Positions 20,948-29,416 of a stretch of DNA of 64,000 nt are shown piece after piece (the stretch's first letter is position 1; every line of letters starts with the position of its first letter). The stretch lies in the NCBI RefSeq assembly GCF_023206395.1, contig NZ_CP066150.1, forward strand, positions 1,426,001 through 1,490,000. The letters run 5' to 3'. The stretch is from Vibrio sp. ED004 (lineage in GTDB: Bacteria; Pseudomonadota; Gammaproteobacteria; Enterobacterales; Vibrionaceae). The notes under the pieces were generated by a model that saw nothing but the letters and a program-made list of their open reading frames with translations, was not told the DNA's origin and did no database searches. The translations under genes and the position numbers were made by a program.

Positions 20948-22224
20948 CCTCTGCTTTGTTATTTGGTAGTTTCGGATTACTGCTTCTTATTGGCGTTCCC
21001 GTAGGTATCGCACTCGCAGGTGCCAGCATGCTGGCAATCTTGAGCCTACCCTTCTTAAATATCGAATTTCTTGTACAGGGCTTGGTGACAGGCCTAGACT
21101 CTTTCCCACTATTGGCTGTAGTACTCTTCACATTGGCCGGTAACTTAATGAGTCAAGGCGGTATATCAAAACGCCTTTTGCATGTTGCTGAAGTCTTCTT
21201 CGGTCACTTCACTGGTGGCTTGGGGATTGTGGCGATCGTTGCATGTATGTTCTTTGCTTCCATCTCTGGTACAGGTTCAGCAACCGTTGCAGCTATTGGC
21301 TTAACCATGATTCCGTCTATGGTGAAAAAAGGCTACGACCGAAGCTTTGCTGGTGCCTTGATCGCTTCTTCAGGCGGTATCGGTGTAATTATTCCACCGT
21401 CTGTTGTGATGATCGTGTATGCCATTACTGCAGAAGTGTCCGTGACGAAAATGTTCATGGCCGGCATTATGCCTGGTGTTGTCGTCGGACTCGTCCTTAT
21501 CGGTTACTGTTTGATCGTATCTAAAATCCGCGGCTACAAAGGTAACGATAAGAAAGCAACATGGCCTGAGAGACTGGCAGCGCTTAAAGAAGCGATTTGG
21601 GCAATGCTATTACCCGTAATCATTCTTGGCGGCATCTACTCTGGTGTATTCACGCCAACTGAATCTGCGGCGATTGGTGTGTTATACGGCTTGTTTTTCG
21701 GCATGTTTGTTTACAAAGAGCTGGATTACAAAAAGGTCGTGAAGATCATTTTAGAATCTTCGTTATTGGTAGGTGCAGTACTTGTGATTGTGGGCGCTTC
21801 GGTCACCTTTGGTCGAATCCTGACACTTGAACGCCTGCCAACGGAGATCGCGCAGTTCATTCTCTCGATTACGGAAAACAAACTGCTCATCTTGATATGT
21901 ATCACCGCACTGCTACTGATCGTCGGTACATTCATGGAGACATTAGCGGCGATTGTTATCTTAACTCCAATCCTGCTGCCTATCGTGACCGCATTAGGAA
22001 TGGACCCAATTCACTTCGGTATCGTGATGATCGTGAACCTAGCCATCGGGTTTGTCACTCCCCCACTCGGCGCCAACTTATTTATGGCCAGCCAAGTAGG
22101 TAACGTGCCGATTGAATCCCTGTCTCGGGCGATTTTAGGTTGGATTGGTGCCATGCTCGTCGCTTTGATGATCATTACCTTTGTGCCAGCGATATCACTG
22201 TTCCTTCCAGAATTATTGTCTTAA
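20944..22224 (+). CDS. dctM: TRAP transporter large permease (DctM family)
   Basis: The 426-residue integral membrane protein has about 12 membrane segments and DctM landmarks: GVPVGIALAGASML near the start, ASISGTGSATVAAIG, the loop GGIGVIIPPSVVMIVYA, and NLAIGFVTPPLGANLFMAS near the end. It is the ion-coupled symporter channel of the TRAP system. ATGA overlap with dctQ indicates coupled translation. A strong terminator follows at 22238. Confidence 0.95.
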   Translation: MTSALLFGSFGLLLLIGVPVGIALAGASMLAILSLPFLNIEFLVQGLVTGLDSFPLLAVVLFTLAGNLMSQGGISKRLLHVAEVFFGHFTGGLGIVAIVACMFFASISGTGSATVAAIGLTMIPSMVKKGYDRSFAGALIASSGGIGVIIPPSVVMIVYAITAEVSVTKMFMAGIMPGVVVGLVLIGYCLIVSKIRGYKGNDKKATWPERLAALKEAIWAMLLPVIILGGIYSGVFTPTESAAIGVLYGLFFGMFVYKELDYKKVVKIILESSLLVGAVLVIVGASVTFGRILTLERLPTEIAQFILSITENKLLILICITALLLIVGTFMETLAAIVILTPILLPIVTALGMDPIHFGIVMIVNLAIGFVTPPLGANLFMASQVGNVPIESLSRAILGWIGAMLVALMIITFVPAISLFLPELLS

Positions 22225-22237
22225 GCGTACCCACAAC

Positions 22238-22272
22238 AAAGCCACTCAATATTCATCTTTGAGTGGCTTTTT
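22238..22272 (+). terminator. Intrinsic terminator of the TRAP operon
   Basis: AAAGCCACTCAA at 22238-22249 pairs perfectly with TTGAGTGGCTTT at 22259-22270, with a 9-base loop and a T5 run ending at 22272. Confidence 0.92.
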
Positions 22273-22736
22273 CAATCCAACCATTCCCAAACTTATGGTT
22301 GCATGCGAATCCATTTTTAATTAAACAAATCTAAACAAAAAATTAACAACCTGAGTAAGGCTCCATCATATAAGAGTCATTGCTCTAAATTTCCTCTCAT
22401 CATCACTTCGATATAACAAATCGTCACAGAGCATTCTCTGGTTTAATACCCACGTCACCAAACCCACTATAAAATCTATAAATACAATGATTTATATAAA
22501 TAAACACTACATTTAAACCTAATCATCTTGTTCATATACACTCGATGAACAGTGAACCATCACTCAATTATCTTACAGAGAACCGTATTTTGAGAGTTGT
22601 TAAAAAACAGATCCAACCCACATTAAAGAAACATATGCAAAACACCTCATTGACACAGTGATAACAAAAAGCAATATTGGATACGTAACCAGGAACAATC
22701 CAATAACTAATTTTATGACGCATCAGGAGGTGATTA
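22273..22736 (+). promoter_or_regulatory. AT-rich leader of the SnoaL/SSS operon with weak operator-like sites
   Basis: No gene is seen here. A degenerate operator-like sequence, GGTTGCATGCGAATCCATTT, lies at 22297-22316. TTGACA at 22650-22655 and AATATT at 22673-22678 form a possible promoter with 17-base spacing. TATTGGATAC at 22675-22684 matches nine of ten bases of an operator half-site and overlaps that -10, as at 19116, but its right half is poor. AGGAGG lies 6 bases before the next start at 22737. Confidence 0.45.
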
Positions 22737-23711
22737 ATGGCTATGGTTGGCTTTGATTCTAAATGGCAAGATTTTCCAGATTACATATTAGGTATCACTA
22801 AAGAAATTTGGGAAGATCGAGGTCTGAGTACCCTACATAACTATTACTCACCTGACATTATCGTCCGTACACCACTCTCCATCACCAAGGGAAACGAAAA
22901 GGTCATCAGCGCGACCATGGGCACACTAGCCGAGTTCCCGAACCGTACCTTATTAGGTGAAGACGTCATTTGGTCCGGGACTCCTGAGCAAGGGATGCTT
23001 TCATCACATCGAATCATTTCAACAGCAACTCACACTAATGATGGTGTATTTGGTAAAGCCACGAACAAAACACTTAAGTTTCGAATTATCGCTGACTGCC
23101 ATGCCATCAATAACCAAATCAATGACGAGTGGATGATCCGAGACATCGCTGCGATTACAAACCAACTGGGCCTGACGTCAGAAGAGTACGCTCGTCAACA
23201 AATCGAAATAGAGGGTGGCGTTGAACAATGCCCCTTCCCTTTCACTCCCCAAGTCGACATTCAAGGCCCTTACCTTGGTGTAGGAAATGACAACGAATAC
23301 GGTCAGCGCTATGAAGACATACTACGACGTGTAATGAGTGCTGAATTCTCAGTCATACCAAAAGAATATGACCGAGCTTGTATCGGCGAATACACGGGCG
23401 GTCAAACTGCACTCTCTCATAACGAGATCGACCAGTTTTGGATGTCACTGCGCTCTTCATTTCCGAACGCGGAGTTCAAAATCCACCACCGTATTGGCCG
23501 CAATGACGAAATGATGTCACCACGTGCGGCTATTCGTTGGTCGCTACAAGGCAAGCATGAAGGCTACGGCATGTTTGGAAAACCTACAGGAAAAGACGTT
23601 TACATCATGGGAATCAGCCATGCGGAGTTTGGACCTTGGGGCCTACGCAGAGAGTTTACGCTACTTGATGAAAGTGCTGTCTGGAAACAGATTCTCATCC
23701 AAATCGGTTAA
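22737..23711 (+). CDS. Double SnoaL-like (NTF2-fold) domain protein
   Basis: The 324-residue soluble protein appears to hold two NTF2/SnoaL-like domains, about residues 8-145 and 185-320. Each begins with a helix leading to an aromatic segment (IWEDRGLSTLHNYYSPDIIV in the first; IGEYTGGQTALSHNEIDQFW in the second) and carries later strands such as RAAIRWSLQGKHEGYGMFG. SnoaL-like folds include aldol-type cyclases, isomerases, hydratases and binding proteins. There is no signal peptide. AGGAGG gives a strong ribosome site. It is followed by a similar protein and a sodium symporter; the function is not known. Confidence 0.85.
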   Translation: MAMVGFDSKWQDFPDYILGITKEIWEDRGLSTLHNYYSPDIIVRTPLSITKGNEKVISATMGTLAEFPNRTLLGEDVIWSGTPEQGMLSSHRIISTATHTNDGVFGKATNKTLKFRIIADCHAINNQINDEWMIRDIAAITNQLGLTSEEYARQQIEIEGGVEQCPFPFTPQVDIQGPYLGVGNDNEYGQRYEDILRRVMSAEFSVIPKEYDRACIGEYTGGQTALSHNEIDQFWMSLRSSFPNAEFKIHHRIGRNDEMMSPRAAIRWSLQGKHEGYGMFGKPTGKDVYIMGISHAEFGPWGLRREFTLLDESAVWKQILIQIG

Positions 23712-23728
23712 CTATATAAGGAAGTATT

Positions 23729-24724
23729 ATGTTGAACAGCTTGATAGAAAATTTCTACAGAACCTATTTTAACGCTCACTCATCCGAACGGACTCAAGTA
23801 GCTCAAGAGATGCTAAATGCTGACGTTAAATGGTGTGTCGCTCATCCGATTAATGACGTCTCTGGTGTCGATGCGACTGAGCAAGCGTTTCTATTACCGC
23901 TAATAAACTCGCTACCTGATGTTGAACGACGTCCTTCAATCATTATGCAAGGTGAATACGAAGGCCGCACTTGGGTAAACTCTACGGGCTATTTTGTCGG
24001 CACTTTTGCAAAACCACTATTTGGTATCCCAGCAACAGGAAAAACACTCTACTTGCGCTACACCGAAATGGTTTGCACCCAAGATAGTCAAATTATTGAG
24101 TCCTATCTAATCCCTGATTTTATTGATGCAATGAACCAAGCTGGCGTGAACCCGTTACGCAAGAGCCTGGGCCATGCAGGATTAGTCCCTACCCCAGCGA
24201 CTCAAGACGGAATACAGACAGGTAGCATCGCAGCGGAAGAGAGCGAGAAAAGCCAAAAGCTAGTGCTAGACATGCTAGCTTGCTTGGGTCGATTTGATGG
24301 TAAGCGCCTTGATTCAATGGATCTAGAAAACTACTGGCATGACGACTTCATGTGGTACGGACCGGCTGGGATTGGTACGACTCGTGGTATCCAAGGCTTC
24401 CGCGACCACCATCAAGGACCATTTGTATTTGCGTTCCCTGATCGAAGCGTCGATATCGAGCTCAATATTTTGTCCAAAAATGACTACGTATCCACAGGTG
24501 GTTGGCCACACATGCACGGTACACATACCGGCACCAGTGGCTGGTTAGGGTTAGCACCGACAGGCAAGCACATCGAACTTCGCGTTATGGATATCTGGCG
24601 ACGAGAAGGCGAACTACTCAAGGAGAACTGGGTCGCTATCGATATCGCACACATCTTAAAACAGCTTGGTTACGATCTGTTTGAGCAAATGAAAGAACAA
24701 TTAAAAGGACGTGAGCATGTATGA
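23729..24724 (+). CDS. Second double SnoaL-like (NTF2-fold) domain protein
   Basis: The 331-residue protein has the same two-domain plan as its upstream neighbour, 17 bases away. The second domain, about residues 185-320, shows the clearest SnoaL-type pattern: MDLENYWHDDFMWYGPAGIG, then TRGIQGFRDHHQGPFVFAFP and HTGTSGWLGLAPTGKHIELR. In known SnoaL-like enzymes an Asp/His set in the cone-shaped pocket does acid-base chemistry; here D and H occur in WHDDF and RDHHQ. The two neighbours are clearly diverged, so they probably form a hetero-oligomer or catalyse successive steps. Its stop overlaps the symporter start by 8 bases. Confidence 0.85.
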   Translation: MLNSLIENFYRTYFNAHSSERTQVAQEMLNADVKWCVAHPINDVSGVDATEQAFLLPLINSLPDVERRPSIIMQGEYEGRTWVNSTGYFVGTFAKPLFGIPATGKTLYLRYTEMVCTQDSQIIESYLIPDFIDAMNQAGVNPLRKSLGHAGLVPTPATQDGIQTGSIAAEESEKSQKLVLDMLACLGRFDGKRLDSMDLENYWHDDFMWYGPAGIGTTRGIQGFRDHHQGPFVFAFPDRSVDIELNILSKNDYVSTGGWPHMHGTHTGTSGWLGLAPTGKHIELRVMDIWRREGELLKENWVAIDIAHILKQLGYDLFEQMKEQLKGREHV

Positions 24725-26450
24725 GTTTGGCGCTTTAAACTGGACAATTCTTGGTACCTATATCGTCCTGACTTTAGTTATGGGTGCACTCGTTGGTAGG
24801 CGTGTGACTTCCGCTAACCAATTTGCATTAGGCGATAGAAATATTCCATGGTGGGCCATCGGTATCTCTGTTGTGTGTACCTATGTTAGTGCGATGTCTT
24901 TCTTGGGTGGACCAGCTTGGTCTTACAAAGAAGGCTTGTCGGTGATCGCTATCCACCTAAACTACCCTTTGGTGATTTTCTTTATCGTTGCAGTGTTTAT
25001 GCCGTTTTTCTACAACAACGGCCTCACTTCAATTTATGAATATCAAGAACGACGCTTTGGTAAAGCTTCTCGTATCACTCTGTCTTTGATTTTCTTGATT
25101 AAACAAGCGATAAGCTCAGCAGCAGTCTTATATGCGACCTCGTTAATCCTCGAATTCATTACCGGTATCGACGTGACTTACTGCATCATCATCGTCACTG
25201 TTATCGCGCTGATCTATACCGTCATGGGGGGAATTGCGGCCGTTATCTGGACAGATGTCATTCAAGCGGTCATTCTGTTTCTTGGTGCATTTATCATCAT
25301 CGAAGCCGTGTGGAATGGTATGCCACAACCAATGACTGAAGTGATGCAAGATCTGAAGTCACAAGGCATGACCAATGCACTACAAACTAATTTAGATTTG
25401 AGCCAAGTGACCACCGTATGGGCTGGCGTTATCGCAATGACAATGTTCCACACTACGGTGTATGGCGGTAACCAAATGATGGTTCAACGCTGCATGGCGG
25501 CTAAAAATATGGGTGATGCGAAAAAAGCGATGCTAATGATGGGTTACGTTGCTTTCTTCATCTACTTCGTATTCATTCTGTTAGGCGTGTTATTTAACGC
25601 TTACTACGATGGCAAAGAGTTTGAGAATGGCAATACCATTATCCTGCACTACGCCAGCGAATATGGTATGCCAGGGCTGATGGGAATCATCGCGGCAGCT
25701 ATTCTTGCAGCAAGTATGTCGAGCCTAGACTCCGCTTTTAACTCTATGGCTACCGTCTCCGTTACTGACTTCTATAAACGCTTCTACAAGAAAAATGAGT
25801 CAGAGGAACATTACCTCAAAGTATCGCGTTTCTTCACGGTTATGTGGGCGCTATGTATCATCATCCCAGCCTTCATGTTTGCAACTAGTACAGGCTCAGT
25901 TTTAGAAATACTGAGTAAAGCGGGTTCCTATTTTGTAGGTGCAAACTTCTGTATGTTCGTGCTTGGTTTTTACTCTAAACATATTACAGAAAAAGGACTA
26001 TTAATTGGCGTCGCGGCAAGCTTCGTGGCAATTTGGTATGTTGCGGTTGCGACTGATATTGCTTGGCCTTGGTACTGTGTCATCGGTGTTTTCGTCAATG
26101 CGATTGTTGCCTACGCTGCAAGCTTGCTGCTAACTGGCAAACAGACAGAAATGCACCTTTATACCGTCAAAGGTCAGCAAGCTGAGTATGCGCGTTTGAA
26201 CAAGCCGATCAAAGAAGATGGTTGGTATGTTGTTCCGGGTAAAGTCGATGCGCCTTGTTGGGGACTACTCGTCATGTTTGTATTCTCGCTCGTTCTACTT
26301 TGGGGGATTAATGAGTTCATTGAGAACGCACCAATGTTGATCAACTTTATCCGAGTCTGCTCTGTCATTGTTGCTGCAAGTATCATTGGTTATATGATTT
26401 ACTCATTCAAGCGTTCTAAGACGTCAAATGAAGTCGAACAAACCAGTTAG
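24717..26450 (+). CDS. Sodium:solute symporter (SSS family)
   Basis: The ATG at 24717 follows AAGGA by 7 bases and is preferred over GTG at 24711. The 577-residue protein has about 13 membrane segments and SSS-family features: ALGDRNIPWWAIGISVV near residues 36-52, SAMSFLGGPAWSYKEG, GGIAAVIWTDVIQAVILFLG, and LAASMSSLDSAFNSMATVSV around residue 340. The family moves sugars, carboxylates, amino acids or vitamins with sodium. Translational overlap with the SnoaL-like gene means transporter and SnoaL proteins are made together, so the imported compound is probably their substrate. It is a second uptake system beside the TRAP transporter. Confidence 0.93.
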   Translation: MYEFGALNWTILGTYIVLTLVMGALVGRRVTSANQFALGDRNIPWWAIGISVVCTYVSAMSFLGGPAWSYKEGLSVIAIHLNYPLVIFFIVAVFMPFFYNNGLTSIYEYQERRFGKASRITLSLIFLIKQAISSAAVLYATSLILEFITGIDVTYCIIIVTVIALIYTVMGGIAAVIWTDVIQAVILFLGAFIIIEAVWNGMPQPMTEVMQDLKSQGMTNALQTNLDLSQVTTVWAGVIAMTMFHTTVYGGNQMMVQRCMAAKNMGDAKKAMLMMGYVAFFIYFVFILLGVLFNAYYDGKEFENGNTIILHYASEYGMPGLMGIIAAAILAASMSSLDSAFNSMATVSVTDFYKRFYKKNESEEHYLKVSRFFTVMWALCIIIPAFMFATSTGSVLEILSKAGSYFVGANFCMFVLGFYSKHITEKGLLIGVAASFVAIWYVAVATDIAWPWYCVIGVFVNAIVAYAASLLLTGKQTEMHLYTVKGQQAEYARLNKPIKEDGWYVVPGKVDAPCWGLLVMFVFSLVLLWGINEFIENAPMLINFIRVCSVIVAASIIGYMIYSFKRSKTSNEVEQTS

Positions 26451-26481
26451 AGTTATCCTCAAATTAAGCTAGCTACAACAA

Positions 26482-26509
26482 AAAAGGCTCACTAAATAGT
26501 GAGCCTTTT
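26482..26509. terminator. Bidirectional terminator
   Basis: AAAAGGCTCACTA at 26482-26494 pairs with TAGTGAGCCTTTT at 26497-26509. It has A-runs and T-runs on both sides and lies between convergent genes, so it can serve both. Confidence 0.9.
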
Positions 26510-26540
26510 GATATCTACTTAACGTCTTACAAGAATAATG

Positions 26541-27086
26541 TTAGAAGAATTCAATCGAGTTACGGCCGCTTTTGTCATCACGTGTTGGCTTAGGCGTGTC
26601 CGCTTTCTTTTTCGGTTTGTTTTCTTTCTTCTCTTTTTTCTGTTTCTTAGGTTCAGCTTTAGCGCTTAGCATATCTGCAGTGCTGCGCTGTGGTTCTTTC
26701 TTGCTTGAACCCTTTTTAGACTGGCCTTTCTTCGCCTTGTTATTTTGTTTAGGCGCTTCTTTCTTTTTCGGCTTTTCTAATTCTTCTTGTACTGGCTGAT
26801 CACACACCACTACATAGTATTCTTGGTTGAATTCGAAAAAGTCACCATCGTACATCTTGCGGCGCTTACGCGTTTCTAGCTCACCATTAACCGCTACGTA
26901 ACCTTCCGAAATAATGTGCTTAGCTTCACCGCCACCGCTTACTAGGTTAGCAATCTTAAACACTTTGTAGAGCTCGATTGGTTGAGAAGAAACATCGATA
27001 CCAATGGCTTCGATTTCAATTTCTTCGCCTTCTTCACCGTGCTCGTAACCTTCGTAATCAGCGTCTTCGTAATGTTCTTGGTCCAT
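26541..27086 (-). CDS. S4-domain RNA-binding protein with lysine-rich tail
   Basis: The 181-residue protein has an acidic N-terminal 30 residues, an S4-type RNA-binding domain at about 36-95 (LYKVFKIANLVSGGGEAKHI, then GYVAVNGELETRKRRKMYDGD) and a C-terminal tail of some 80 residues very rich in Lys, with Pro, Glu and Gln. Small S4 proteins such as YbcJ bind structured RNA or ribosomal particles; the basic tail would increase RNA affinity. AGAGGT lies 4 bases before the ATG. No operon partner. Confidence 0.88.
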   Translation of the reverse strand: MDQEHYEDADYEGYEHGEEGEEIEIEAIGIDVSSQPIELYKVFKIANLVSGGGEAKHIISEGYVAVNGELETRKRRKMYDGDFFEFNQEYYVVVCDQPVQEELEKPKKKEAPKQNNKAKKGQSKKGSSKKEPQRSTADMLSAKAEPKKQKKEKKENKPKKKADTPKPTRDDKSGRNSIEFF

Positions 27087-27164
27087 GGTGACCTCTACCT
27101 AAATATGTACTTCTGAAATATTGGGCGCAGTGTAATCGTAAAACAAGTAAATGACCATGTTGAA

Positions 27165-28453
27165 TTATGGCTCAAGCCTAGGAAACGACAACGCAAAACA
27201 CGCACCATCCATATAGCTTTCGCCAACTGTCACATGTGCTTGGTGTCGGTCACACACTTGTTTGACGATAGCCAACCCTAAGCCATGACCCGTTTTTCCT
27301 TGTTCCTAGCGGCATTAGCACTGTAAAAAGGATCAAACAGATAAGGCCAATGCTCAGTTTCAACGCCTTTGCCGTCATCGTGAACTTCAATAACAAATTC
27401 ATTGTCGGTATACCACAACTCAATAACGATCTTAGTATCAGCAAACTTAAAAGCATTCCTTACTATATTATCCACCGCCCTATTGAATAACTTTAGATCG
27501 ACATAAAAAGAGGCTGGGACTTTTAGTGGCACCTTAATGAGATCTAGTGTTGTCTCTTTCTCCCAAATGCTAAAACGCTCGTTTAGCCATTCATTGGCAT
27601 CAATAGGTTGCTTAAGCAATTCAAAGCCCCCTCTTTCCAATCGAGCGTAATACAATAGCTCATCAACCATGTCTTCCATTTCATCCGTATCAGCAAGAAT
27701 ACGGGCTATCGCTTTAGATTGTTGCGGAGTTGGTGCTAAGTCACTCAACAACTCAGCCTGCCACTGAATTCGGAATATAGGCGTTCTTAGCTCGTGAGCA
27801 ACAGCATTAGTCAAAGACTTATTACTATTGATTAAGTCTCTTATCTTGTCCGCCATTACATTAAAGCTACGGTTTAACGTACCTAATTTTATGCTATTTT
27901 TTTCGGAAGCTCTTTCTAGTAGATCCCCATGAGAAAAAGCAACCGTCGCCATTTCAAGATTATTTAATCGGCGCTTGATTCTCCAAACCAAAAACAAGCC
28001 GCTAAACGCAAAACCTGCTATTGCAAACACCCAAATAAGACGGTTTTCAAATTTGATTTGCTTCCTCAGATAAGAATTTTTGTTCTTAGATAACTCATAC
28101 AAATCATCACTTCCAACTAACCTTAACCACAGGAAGTATTCGTCATGGTAGTAAACATTTCGGCCTTGCTGCTGAAACGCTTTTCTCACTAGTTCTGGAG
28201 CGTTATCAAAAGGTATGATTCGCAGATTCTGCCGAGTCTTATCCGCATAACTTTTTAATAGATTCTGCGTTTCAAGCAAACCTTTTTCACGGAAAACCAC
28301 ATCAATTAATTCTTGATAAGCTTCTGCTTCATGGTCTCGTAATATGTATTCGTAATCAGTGCTTAACTTGTAAACTATAAAAGCATAGGAATATATACTC
28401 ACTAAGAAGATGACTGTCAGCCCCGCTAGGTATTCAAAATAGATACGTCGCAT
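27165..28453 (-). pseudogene. RstB-like sensor histidine kinase, frameshifted near the C-terminus
   Basis: The intact frame from 28453 gives 391 residues ending at 27278. It has membrane segments at about 10-30 and 138-158, a HAMP linker, the H-box AHELRTP with His220, an N-box (NIVRNAFKFA) and the G1 box HDDGKG. After DPFYSANAARNKEK the frame is lost. One base away the sequence continues as TGHGLGLAIVKQV, the missing G2 box, and runs to TAA at 27165-27167. The shift maps to five A (minus strand; 27293-27297) where six would restore about 429 residues. The shortened product should be unable to bind ATP properly. It could be a sequencing error, a recent mutation, a phase-variable run, or -1 recoding at GAA AAA. 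Partner of the response regulator 19 bases upstream. Confidence 0.85.
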
Positions 28454-28472
28454 ATTATTTATTCAGCTACCG

Positions 28473-29177
28473 TTACCAACGTTCTGGTACGAACAAGTAG
28501 CCTTTTCCTCTTACAGTGATGATCTTTTTAGGTGGGACAGTTATGTCATTAAGCTTTTTACGTAAGATTACGATTTTGTTGTCGATAAAGCGATCAATGC
28601 CATCGTAATCAATACCTCTCAACTGTTGAGTCAAAAAATTACGTGACAACACCTGTTCTGGCGAAGAAGCCAATAGCCAAAGCAGTTCAAATTCACTCTC
28701 CGCTATGGATATATCTTTTCCAATATGCGTACAGGCTTTGGTTGTGCGGTTTAAATTTAACTTACCAAAAACTAACTCATTCTTGCTCACTTCAGCACTT
28801 ATTGAACTGTCAGGAGTACGACGCAAAAGCATCCTCACTCGAGCAAGTAATACTCTTTGGCGAATTGGTTTACTAATAAAGTCATCGGCGCCAGTTTCTA
28901 ACGCTGCAACATGGTCAAAATCATCATCACTAGCTGTAAGAATGAGTATCTTTCCCTTAAACTGACTCCGGACTTGCCTACAGATAGTTAGCCCATCAAC
29001 TTCTGGCAACATAAGATCAAGTAGAACAATGTCGGGCTGAATATTTAAGATTTGCTCACTCGCTGATGCGCCATCAGAAATAGTGATTACATCAAAAGAT
29101 TGGCTTTCAAAATATTCCTGTAACATCTCTCTTAAGATGGGATCGTCTTCTACGATCACTAGTTTCGGGTTGGTCAT
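28473..29177 (-). CDS. OmpR/PhoB-family response regulator (RstA-like)
   Basis: The 234-residue regulator has a receiver domain (about 5-118) with acidic residues E10, D11 and D12, phospho-acceptor D54 in IVLLDLMLPEVDG and the conserved Lys in DFISKP. The C-terminal winged-helix DNA-binding domain spans about 135-232 (ESEFELLWLLASSPEQVLSR to VRGKGYLFVP). AAGGA precedes the ATG. It is co-transcribed with the damaged kinase. Targets are unknown; the adjacent metalloprotease and outer-membrane protein are candidates. Confidence 0.94.
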   Translation of the reverse strand: MTNPKLVIVEDDPILREMLQEYFESQSFDVITISDGASASEQILNIQPDIVLLDLMLPEVDGLTICRQVRSQFKGKILILTASDDDFDHVAALETGADDFISKPIRQRVLLARVRMLLRRTPDSSISAEVSKNELVFGKLNLNRTTKACTHIGKDISIAESEFELLWLLASSPEQVLSRNFLTQQLRGIDYDGIDRFIDNKIVILRKKLNDITVPPKKIITVRGKGYLFVPERW

Positions 29178-29351
29178 AAATCCTTCTCACCATTCCTATT
29201 GCTACCTTGCGAACCCCCGCCTCTCTATTGCGAAATTCAGCACATTCTTTTACATAGCTTATATTTATAAAAGTAACAAAAACATCTATATAACATATAA
29301 ATAAAAGGTAATGCAGCTAAAAATAGACCAAAAGCTCTTAATTTTAGACTC

Positions 29352-29385
29352 AAAAAAACCGGTCACCTTAGTAAGGTAACCGGTT
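29352..29385 (-). terminator. Intrinsic terminator of the metalloprotease gene
   Basis: AACCGGT.ACCTTA at 29357-29370 pairs with TAAGGT.ACCGGTT at 29372-29385 with one internal mismatch. On the minus strand it is followed by a run of seven T, so it ends the leftward transcript that includes the metalloprotease gene. Confidence 0.88.
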
Positions 29386-29416
29386 CAATTTATGGGTTTA
29401 ATTAAACATTTGTTGT

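Noticed and set aside
12939..22224. Complete dihydroxypropanesulfonate degradation pathway
   Set aside because: HpsN-like, SDR and TRAP genes fit, but no sulfolactate lyase (suyAB), cysteate or sulfopyruvate genes are in view, and the HpaI aldolase and bicupin are not explained.
27278..27300. Programmed -1 frameshifting in the kinase gene
   Set aside because: GAA AAA C could allow slippage, but a full heptameric slippery site is absent and I saw no clear stimulatory stem; kept only as a minor alternative to a mutation or sequencing error.
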